Positions 1-5,801 of a DNA stretch of 19,583 bases are shown one piece after another; position 1 is the stretch's first letter; every line of letters starts with the position of its first letter. Both the position numbers and the translations under genes were made by a program. The notes beneath the pieces are model-generated. The model worked only from the letters and a program-made list of their open reading frames with translations. It did not search any database and was not told the DNA's origin. This DNA is from an uncultured Deferribacteraceae bacterium (GTDB lineage Bacteria > Chrysiogenota > Deferribacteres > Deferribacterales > Mucispirillaceae): positions 1 through 19,583 of the forward strand of contig CAMQYB010000011.1 of the NCBI GenBank assembly GCA_947039055.1, read 5' to 3'.

Positions 1-279
1 AAAACATTTGATTATGAAAGTGTTTTAAAACTTTTATTATCAATACAGAACCAATCTAACGATCAGAAATTTATTACTGCTAATGGCGATAAAACAGAAG
101 AAATTAAATCTATTATTAATGAAACTATAGAAATGGTTAAGCAAAAAGATGAGCCAACTAAAATTAAAACTTGTTTAAATAAACTAAAAGATATAACTCA
201 AAATGTAGCTGGCAATCTTCTCGCAACTGGAATTTATAACGAAATTTTACAGTTAATGAAATCCTTAACCAGCGGTTGA
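1..279 (+). CDS. Unidentified protein, C-terminal fragment
   Basis: An open frame enters from the left edge and runs in frame 1 to a TGA at 277-279, giving 92 residues of a C-terminus. The visible part is hydrophilic and probably helical, rich in Lys, Glu, Asn and Ile, and ends in a more hydrophobic stretch with the pattern VAGNLLATGIYNEI, possibly an amphipathic or packing helix. I do not recognise the family. It converges on tmk, 121 bp away. The long stop-free frame and neighbour-like codon use support real coding, but function and true start lie outside the window. Confidence 0.6.
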   Translation, partial: KTFDYESVLKLLLSIQNQSNDQKFITANGDKTEEIKSIINETIEMVKQKDEPTKIKTCLNKLKDITQNVAGNLLATGIYNEILQLMKSLTSG

Positions 280-379
280 TAGTTTTGAGTAGCATATAAT
301 GTTTTCATAGTTAATAGATATTTGAAAGTCAATTTCAGATAATTTTAACATGTAATAATTTGATAATAAATTTAGATAA

Positions 380-396
380 TTACGTTCAACACGTAA
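380..396. terminator. Weak hairpin between convergent genes
   Basis: TTACGT and ACGTAA form a perfect 6-bp stem around a 5-nt loop, five bases past the tmk stop and in the gap between the converging first gene and tmk. A/T-rich sequence lies on both sides but there is no clean U-run, so this is only a candidate bidirectional terminator. Confidence 0.25.
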
Positions 397-400
397 AATT

Positions 401-1081
401 TTAGAACAAACCTCTTAGTGCGTTTTTGACATTAAGTGCGATATCCTCTTTGCTTAAAAGTGTAGGCGTACAATCTATCTCACTAAAACAATCTATAACA
501 TTCCAACTCTCGTTCTTTGCAATGCGTAAATATTCATCGTATACCAACTGCTGGTAACTACTATCTTTTTCATGAATATCAACTTTTTGCAGATCAATAG
601 GAGTTGTGATATTTTCGTTTCGCATATTAATTAATTGTGATGTGATTTTTGGATGTGTATTAAGAAATAATATCTTATCTGGTTTTGGTATACCTAATCT
701 ATTATACTCTAAATCTGATACCCAACTGATAAATTCATCTTTCTTATCATTTGGAAGTTTAGCTGCTTGATGAGCATAGTTTGATGACACATATCTATCA
801 GCTATAACAACTTTATTTTCAGCAAGCGATGCTTTAATTTTGTTGCTCATTTCAAATCTATCAAGTGAGTATAATATCGCTGCAAATTCAGCAGGGATAC
901 TTTTCAGATCGCCGAACTCACCAGCTAAATAGAGTGAGACAAGTCTCGATGCTTCCGTTACTTTATACGATGGAAATGAGTACACAATATTCTGTATACT
1001 TAAACTATCTAGATACTCAGAAAGTAGTTTAGTTTGAGTCTCCTTACCAGACCCATCTATGCCTTCTAAAACAATCAGCAT
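401..1081 (-). CDS. tmk: Thymidylate kinase (dTMP kinase)
   Basis: Cytosolic enzyme that phosphorylates dTMP to dTDP with ATP, an essential step in dTTP synthesis. The 226-residue protein starts with a P-loop, LEGIDGSGKETQ (Lys13), and carries the family's DRY motif in IADRYVSSNYAHQ at about residues 93-105, where Arg contacts substrate phosphate. A PKPDKILFLN strand follows, as usual for Tmk. The residue after the P-loop Lys is Glu rather than Thr/Ser; I believe this occurs in a subset of Tmk proteins, so it is not evidence of inactivity. Length is normal to slightly long. The ATG at 1079-1081 has only a weak purine-rich ribosome site (TGAAAG). It lies 201 bp downstream of the ppiD-like gene on the same strand, in a gap where I see no other gene or clear promoter. 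Confidence 0.95.
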   Translation of the reverse strand: MLIVLEGIDGSGKETQTKLLSEYLDSLSIQNIVYSFPSYKVTEASRLVSLYLAGEFGDLKSIPAEFAAILYSLDRFEMSNKIKASLAENKVVIADRYVSSNYAHQAAKLPNDKKDEFISWVSDLEYNRLGIPKPDKILFLNTHPKITSQLINMRNENITTPIDLQKVDIHEKDSSYQQLVYDEYLRIAKNESWNVIDCFSEIDCTPTLLSKEDIALNVKNALRGLF

Positions 1082-1282
1082 CTTTCATCAAGAGCATATA
1101 CACATAATAAAACTATCTATAGAAAACATATCCATCAACAACGTTTCATATATATATCAATACAAAACAATCTTTGAACACATCCGCCAACACAGTTTTA
1201 CAAAATACGCTCATCCCCTTTAAATTTGTATCGTAACTATATAAAAATTATTACAATCTACATTTAACTTTATGCTCATATC

Positions 1283-2881
1283 TTAATGATTATGAGTGTT
1301 ATTTATTCCCATTACTATATCACTAAAAATAATATCTTTACCTTCTCTCAAAGACTCAACATATGTTATTAATGCCTCAGGAGCTTTAACAGATCTTATG
1401 TATCCAACGATTTCTTCTTTTTCATCTTCAGTCATTTTTGCGTTAGATAAATTTTTCTTATCAACACGAGTTACAACAACATAATCATTAACTAGATATG
1501 GTTTATCAATCATCACTCCACCATCTAAAGTTAATATGCTTCTCATTAAAGTAACATTATCAACTGCATTTAAATTTGTTTCAGCGTTAAACCCGTTATA
1601 CTTATTAACTCTTACATTATACTGTTTTGCAATAGCATTAATATCTTTATCTACCATAGATTTAGATACTCCTTCTAATGCAATAGCACCTGCAACACTT
1701 TTTTTGTAATCAGTAAGAACAGTTTTTTTAATTGTATCAAATGCAGGTATAACCGACTCTTTAGCATCTTCTATTTCGAACAGATAAATGAAGTCACCAT
1801 CTTGAATAAGTTGACTTGTATCTGATTTAGATAGTTTAAACAATCTATTAATGTTCATAAGATTAGCAAGTTTTAAAGGTATAGTATTTTGATTAAAGAA
1901 ACCCGTTTTGTATGTTACTAATCCTTTACCTTTCTCTGTTTTAGAAAATGCTGTAATATTTCCAGCAGATAAAATTTCTTTAAACTGTTCAAGAATATAA
2001 GCTCTATACACAGAATCTAACTGTTCTTTTCTAAGTTCAGCGGTGATCTCTTTTTTAACTTTATCAAGTGTTGTAACTTTATCACCAGTTGTATATTTTT
2101 CTATATTTTTAGCATATCTTTCTTCAACATCTTTATCTTCTATTTTGATGTCGCCTACATTAAAATCATCTTTTTTGAAGATAGCATATTTAACTTTAAT
2201 TTCTTTTTCAGTTCTATAATTATCTTGATTACTATCTAAAAATATTTTCAAATTTTCATCACTTATATTATCAGGGAAAAATTTTGAAGTAGGGATCATA
2301 GCATACGATATATTTCTTGTAGTTGTTCTTGCTTTATGTTCTAAATCGATCTCTTGATCTGTTACAACAAGTCCAGCAGTAGATATTAAATCTCTTATTT
2401 TACTAAGGTATAAATCATCTCTAACAGACTCTTCAAACATAGTAGGAGACATTCTATTAGATGCTAATATTTCTTGGTACATAACTGGATCAAATACTCC
2501 ACCAGTTTGAAAGTTTGGAATAGATGCAACAAAACTAATCACTTCATCATCTGATGCGATCACTCCAATTCTTTTAGCTTCCTCTATTAATAGGTATCTA
2601 TTTATAAAGTCATTTTGAATAACTTCATCTATATTATTTTCTTCAGCAAATTGTTCAAATAAAGGACCATAACTCTCTTTCAATGTTGCGATAGATGAGT
2701 CATAGAAATTTCTGTATTCTGCATACGGCAATGATTTACCATCAATTTTTACGGCAAAATTCCCTTCCGTTTCGTTAGGACCAAGTCCCCAAACAACAAA
2801 TATAGTTGAAAGAAATGCAAGAATAACTATCCACAAAACAATAGTCAAAAATTTACGATTTCCTCTCATAGCGTTTAACAT
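1283..2881 (-). CDS. PpiD/SurA-type periplasmic chaperone lacking a parvulin domain
   Basis: Inner-membrane-anchored periplasmic folding helper of the PpiD family. Residues 1-10 are basic, residues 11-34 form one membrane segment ending in VVWGLG, and about residues 40-200 resemble the SurA N-terminal chaperone domain (IDGKSLPYAEYRNFY, FINRYLLIEEAKRIGV, DPVMYQEIL). After YRTEKEIKVKYAIF the sequence passes at about residues 250-270 straight into the segment TLDKVKKEITAELRKEQ, which in PpiD normally follows the PPIC rotamase domain. I find no parvulin signature (HILI, GGDLG, GYHI). The length of 532 residues fits PpiD minus about 95 residues. It is therefore probably a chaperone without prolyl isomerase activity. 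The ATG at 2881 has a GAGG-like ribosome site about 8 nt upstream. Confidence 0.85.
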   Translation of the reverse strand: MLNAMRGNRKFLTIVLWIVILAFLSTIFVVWGLGPNETEGNFAVKIDGKSLPYAEYRNFYDSSIATLKESYGPLFEQFAEENNIDEVIQNDFINRYLLIEEAKRIGVIASDDEVISFVASIPNFQTGGVFDPVMYQEILASNRMSPTMFEESVRDDLYLSKIRDLISTAGLVVTDQEIDLEHKARTTTRNISYAMIPTSKFFPDNISDENLKIFLDSNQDNYRTEKEIKVKYAIFKKDDFNVGDIKIEDKDVEERYAKNIEKYTTGDKVTTLDKVKKEITAELRKEQLDSVYRAYILEQFKEILSAGNITAFSKTEKGKGLVTYKTGFFNQNTIPLKLANLMNINRLFKLSKSDTSQLIQDGDFIYLFEIEDAKESVIPAFDTIKKTVLTDYKKSVAGAIALEGVSKSMVDKDINAIAKQYNVRVNKYNGFNAETNLNAVDNVTLMRSILTLDGGVMIDKPYLVNDYVVVTRVDKKNLSNAKMTEDEKEEIVGYIRSVKAPEALITYVESLREGKDIIFSDIVMGINNTHNH

Positions 2882-2937
2882 ATATTCAGCCTCAATAAAA
2901 ATATTAGGATTTTAGTACCGATCAAAAATTACAATCA

Positions 2938-3078
2938 TATCAGCATATAAATGAAGACCTGACGACGTCAACTACACATAAAAAGTATCGTTACCGTTGC
3001 TTCTGTTACGACCTGGCGGAGTTCACAAACTAAAATATTGTAGTGTCAACCAGTCAGGTCATCATAAATATACTGATA
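2938..3078. repeat. Inverted-repeat element in the divergent intergenic region
   Basis: Two 26-bp arms, 2938-2963 and 3053-3078, are inverted repeats matching at 22 of 26 positions, with a perfect GACCTGAC/GTCAGGTC core. A second nested stem, ACTACA at 2971-2976 with TGTAGT at 3039-3044, continues the fold. The interior is more GC-rich than its surroundings and holds another GACCTG at 3010-3015. This suggests a small non-autonomous mobile element, a large cruciform or a structured RNA. No target-site duplication is obvious and I see no second copy in the window. The rest of the 369-bp gap (2882-3250) is plain AT-rich sequence that must hold the two divergent promoters, which I cannot place with confidence. 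Confidence 0.6.
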
Positions 3079-3250
3079 TAAGCAACTAACTTTATACTCT
3101 AAATATATATAAGTCAAATAAAATAATTAATCATTTGCAAATTATATCCGAATAATTAAGAAATTAATATGTTTCATTTGAAACTTTATGACGCATATTA
3201 ACTACTAGTTAATTACGATTCATGATTAATACTAAGAAGAGAGAGAGAAG

Positions 3251-3832
3251 ATGAAAAAAAGAAATAGCTTATTTTCGACTACCTTACTAATAATAACGCT
3301 TTTAATTCTCGGTGGATGTTCCGTTGCGACAACTACGACGAATGCTAGCCGATCATTTTTTGAAGAAGGAAAAAGACAAATAATGCAAAAGGATTTTGTG
3401 CAATTTGAGAAAGTAATTAGTAGCTATGCAAAGTCTACAACTACTCTTAATAGCTTTACTATGAAAGTAGCTAACGCTGATCCAAAAGCAAAAACAATTC
3501 TTGAGTTTGAAGTGATGTACTCATTTGTTGGCGATTTCAAAAAAGACATATACGATGAAGAAGTTGAAAGCATGCTTGATAAATCAAAAATATTTGAAGC
3601 ATATCAAATATATTGTAATAGCAAAAAAGCTAAATTTATTAAAAGCACATCTAGTAGAAATATTTATGTATGCACTAGAGGTAGCAATAGAACAAGAGAG
3701 TATCTATTTGCTATAGATGACCCTGATGTTGCAACTGGTTACTATTATGGTAATGCGATGCAAGCTAGAGCATTCAACGTATACTCAGTTATTTTTTCTC
3801 GTAGTGAAAGAATGTTTAAAAAATCATTTTAA
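3251..3832 (+). CDS. Putative outer-membrane lipoprotein of unknown function
   Basis: A 193-residue protein with a type II signal peptide: basic MKKR, hydrophobic residues about 11-20, lipobox LGGC with Cys23 as the predicted lipidated residue. Ser at +2 does not retain it in the inner membrane under the enterobacterial rule, so outer-membrane sorting is likely. The mature part begins with a Thr-rich linker (ATTTTNAS) and holds two further Cys, in YCNSKK and YVCTRG, that could form a disulfide. I recognise no domain. The start follows a long purine tract, AAGAAGAGAGAGAGAAG, immediately before the ATG, a strong ribosome site. It is monocistronic, bounded by the inverted-repeat region upstream and a strong terminator downstream. 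Confidence 0.75.
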   Translation: MKKRNSLFSTTLLIITLLILGGCSVATTTTNASRSFFEEGKRQIMQKDFVQFEKVISSYAKSTTTLNSFTMKVANADPKAKTILEFEVMYSFVGDFKKDIYDEEVESMLDKSKIFEAYQIYCNSKKAKFIKSTSSRNIYVCTRGSNRTREYLFAIDDPDVATGYYYGNAMQARAFNVYSVIFSRSERMFKKSF

Positions 3833-3910
3833 AAGAAATTGACCTATATATAATAACAACTGTAATTTATTAGTTTGAAATTAAATTAATAATATGAAAT
3901 ATAAAATATA

Positions 3911-3951
3911 TAAACCCCCGTACCTTAAATGATACAGGGGTTTAATTGTTT
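3911..3951 (+). terminator. Rho-independent terminator, probably bidirectional
   Basis: TAAACCCC (3911-3918) pairs perfectly with GGGGTTTA (3937-3944), and GTA/TAC extends the stem past one mismatch around a 10-nt loop. A U-rich run follows on the plus strand. A/T-rich sequence on the other side reads as a U-rich run on the minus strand, so the hairpin may also stop leftward transcription from the tail-fibre genes. It ends the lipoprotein gene at 3832. Confidence 0.85.
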
Positions 3952-4040
3952 AGATAATACGCACCCTAAAACCTGAATAGGTTTAGAAATTGTACTTTTT
4001 TTGTGAATTATTCAGTTACAAATCTATTGTTGCTCAATCT

Positions 4041-4145
4041 ATCGTTACTACCGTTACAGTTACTGTTACTGTTACGATTATTACGACTACTATTACTAAT
4101 GCGACTATTACAAAGCAGATTATCATTAAACAGATTACAATCAAG
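4041..4145. repeat. Degenerate tandem array, period about 14-15 bp
   Basis: The region is made of imperfect GTTACT-like and ATTAC-like units. The clearest copies are 4103-4116, 4117-4131 and 4132-4145 (14, 15 and 14 bp), with AGATTATCATTAAAC and AGATTACAATCAAG as adjacent units. These resemble the AACTATCATTAAGC unit of the array at 13225. The array ends directly before the stop codon of the tail-chaperone gene, so in that transcript it is the 3' untranslated region. It also fills most of the 314-bp gap 3833-4146, together with the terminator at 3911. A minus-strand frame through it encodes only an Asn/Ser-rich low-complexity peptide and is not counted as a gene. Confidence 0.6.
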
Positions 4146-4146
4146 T

Positions 4147-4536
4147 TTATTTAATATTAATTTCTGGCCATATAATATTAGTTGGAAACCCTTCTTGTTT
4201 TGAGAGATCTCTAAGCTTCCTGCGATACTCTTTATATCTCTCTTTATCATCTATAGATAACGGAGAGTCTTCCATCTGTGTCCAATCAGTGTCAGATATT
4301 AATTGATCTCTTTTCTGACGTTCGTTCTTTTCTACACAAGGGTCGATAAATATTTTTATAGAATTAAGTTCCTCAATAGATGGTTTTGCTTTATCGGTTA
4401 TATTCCACTCAAGGATATCAATTGCAACGCCATCATTATTTTTTAAAAGTTTAACATCTTTCCATAAGTTTATATATCGTCCCATATATGTAACAATTTT
4501 TTCCTCTAAAGTTATCACGCCTACGTAGTTGCACAT
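4147..4536 (-). CDS. Phage tail-fibre assembly chaperone-like protein
   Basis: The C-terminal half carries the signature of phage tail assembly chaperones/tail-fibre assembly proteins: KRDQLISDTDWTQMEDSPLS, then YKEYRRKLRDLS and GFPTNIIWPE. Such proteins (Phage_tail_APC/Tfa-like) help fold or attach the fibre encoded just upstream, as here. I prefer the ATG at 4534-4536 because GGAG lies 9 nt upstream; that gives 129 residues and a 16-bp overlap with the tail-fibre gene. An ATG at 4549-4551 would add five residues but has no good ribosome site. The N-terminal half (VGVITLEEKIVTYMGRYINLW) is unassigned. It is followed immediately by a degenerate tandem-repeat array. Confidence 0.8.
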   Translation of the reverse strand: MCNYVGVITLEEKIVTYMGRYINLWKDVKLLKNNDGVAIDILEWNITDKAKPSIEELNSIKIFIDPCVEKNERQKRDQLISDTDWTQMEDSPLSIDDKERYKEYRRKLRDLSKQEGFPTNIIWPEINIK

Positions 4537-5582
4537 CTTATTTTTCTCCATAATCTATCATCAAAATTACCGTTCGCACTAGTTATTCTATAAAAAGTTC
4601 CATCATCATTTGCTCTAATAGCAAGTTGTGCTGAATATTTTTCAGAGTGTAAATTAAATAACAATGCGTTACCGATCTCACCTAGATAAACATTCGTATA
4701 TGAACTGATGAACGACTGACTGCAAGCCGTCATATCATCATTATCAACAAAATTTTCTGGATAATATCTAATATCTCCAAACTTACTTATCATATCTTTT
4801 ACATTTTTTGGAGCAACAATCTTATTTATAACAGTTGCAAGATCAATCTCTTCATCAGTTGCAAACTTATTAGCAATAACATCAACCACTCCTTTCGGAG
4901 AGATAATTTTATCTGTCACAACCCCCGCAATCACCTCTTCATCTGTTGCAAACTTATTAGCGATAACATCAACCACCCCTTTAGGAGAGATAATTTTATC
5001 TGTCACAACCCCCGCAATCACCTCTTCATCTGTTGCAAACTTATTATTTAAATCAGATGCAATTCCAGAAATCATAGCTGTTTGTTCATCAATCTCAGTT
5101 TTGATCGCTGCGATCGTCTCTTGATAATTTTTCGATTCATTATAGATATCTGTTATGTCACCATACGATATATCAGCATCATCTAAATATAACGGTGGAA
5201 GTGGAAGTTTTGAAATTTTTGCCGATAAAACCTGATAAAGCTGTGTTAATTTATCTAGTGAGTTTTCAATATCTTTCTTATATAGAACATTGTGCTCATC
5301 TGTCTTTAATTCCTGTAATAAATTAGGTGATACTAATATCCCTAATATATCTCCATTAATAAACTTACTACACCCTGTATCTGTTAGTGTAATATATCCA
5401 CCAACCAACTCATCATACTCTATTGAGTAATCAACATCATTAATTAACCTAGCTTCAACGTTATCTCTTACACAATAAACATCTAATGAGTTATCATCTA
5501 ACAATTTAAAAGTGAAATCATAACGCTTTATATCATCTTGATATAAATATTTATGCGATATATTGGTAGAAACTATTGCCAT
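4521..5582 (-). CDS. Phage-type tail fibre protein with internal repeats
   Basis: A 353-residue fibre protein, the likely receptor-binding part of a phage or phage-tail-like particle. Residues 1-95 (MAIVSTNISHKYLYQDD, YDFTFKLLDD, DVDYSIEYDELVGGYI) resemble a particle-attachment domain of podovirus-like fibres. About 100-180 looks coiled-coil. Residues 180-208, 209-237 and 238-266 are three 29-residue repeats of the NKFATDEEV..G..TDKIISPKGV type, matching the well-known fibre-shaft motif (TxxEVxxGxxxxKxVTPxxL). The C-terminus (LAIRANDDGTFYRI, DDRLWRKI) is typical of fibre tips. AAGGAGG lies upstream of the ATG with 13-nt spacing, longer than usual. It is coupled to the chaperone gene by overlap and driven by a consensus promoter. 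No capsid, portal, terminase, baseplate or integrase gene is near. Confidence 0.88.
   Translation of the reverse strand: MAIVSTNISHKYLYQDDIKRYDFTFKLLDDNSLDVYCVRDNVEARLINDVDYSIEYDELVGGYITLTDTGCSKFINGDILGILVSPNLLQELKTDEHNVLYKKDIENSLDKLTQLYQVLSAKISKLPLPPLYLDDADISYGDITDIYNESKNYQETIAAIKTEIDEQTAMISGIASDLNNKFATDEEVIAGVVTDKIISPKGVVDVIANKFATDEEVIAGVVTDKIISPKGVVDVIANKFATDEEIDLATVINKIVAPKNVKDMISKFGDIRYYPENFVDNDDMTACSQSFISSYTNVYLGEIGNALLFNLHSEKYSAQLAIRANDDGTFYRITSANGNFDDRLWRKIRCATT
4861..5034 (-). repeat. Two near-identical 87-bp direct repeats inside the tail-fibre gene
   Basis: 4861-4947 and 4948-5034 differ at only about three positions, all silent at the protein level, and a diverged third unit adjoins at 4774-4860. 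Each encodes 29 residues of shaft repeat. The near identity at DNA level suggests a recent duplication. Confidence 0.9.
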
Positions 5583-5615
5583 TTTTTATTCTTAACCTCC
5601 TTTTAATATAGTTGA

Positions 5616-5644
5616 ATTATACTATACTTATCAATATTTGTCAA
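5616..5644 (-). promoter_or_regulatory. Consensus sigma-70 promoter for the tail-fibre genes
   Basis: Read on the minus strand, a perfect TTGACA (5644-5639) and a perfect TATAAT (5621-5616) are separated by exactly 17 bp. The predicted start lies near 5609, just ahead of the AAGGAGG site. AACTTGAAGTT (5643-5653) is an imperfect palindrome next to the -35 box, and GTTGA/TCAAC flank the promoter as an inverted pair. Either could be an operator, though that is speculative. Confidence 0.8.
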
Positions 5645-5737
5645 CTTGAAGTTAATCGAACTTTTTATCATACAATCTTTCTATTAATAGATGGATACTT
5701 ATAATTAAAGTATTTATCTAACTCTATAAAATAAGAA

Positions 5738-5766
5738 TTGTGTTGATAGATAAAAAATAATACAAT
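5738..5766 (+). promoter_or_regulatory. Candidate promoter of the dms-like operon
   Basis: TTGTGT (5738-5743) and TACAAT (5761-5766) are 17 bp apart, placing a start near 5773, about 29 nt before the dmsA-like ATG. A TTGAT half-site at 5743-5747 lies between the boxes, but the second half of an FNR site (ATCAA) is absent, so oxygen control cannot be read from the sequence. Confidence 0.45.
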
Positions 5767-5791
5767 AATGTAGTTGCTTACAAATATCTTT

Positions 5792-5798
5792 GGAGGTG
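5792..5798 (+). promoter_or_regulatory. Ribosome binding site deciding the dmsA-like start
   Basis: GGAGGTG lies 3 nt before the ATG at 5802-5804 as written, or about 6 nt when counted from GGAG. It overlaps an upstream in-frame TTG at 5790, so translation must begin at the ATG, where a Tat signal starts. Confidence 0.8.
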
Positions 5799-5801
5799 TA
5801 T

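Noticed and set aside
2938..3078. Integron attC site
   Set aside because: The nested inverted repeats are suggestive, but the terminal RYYYAAC and GTTRRRY core sites are missing and no integrase or cassette genes are present.
4008..4250. Minus-strand frame of 80 codons across the tandem repeats and the end of the tail chaperone gene
   Set aside because: It overlaps a well-supported gene in another frame, is Asn/Ser-rich low complexity from the repeat, and has no ribosome site.
5743..5756. FNR box upstream of the dms-like operon
   Set aside because: TTGAT is present but the partner ATCAA is absent at the right spacing.
5790..5801. TTG at 5790 as the dmsA-like start
   Set aside because: It lies within the GGAGG ribosome site; the ATG at 5802 has correct spacing and opens the Tat signal.
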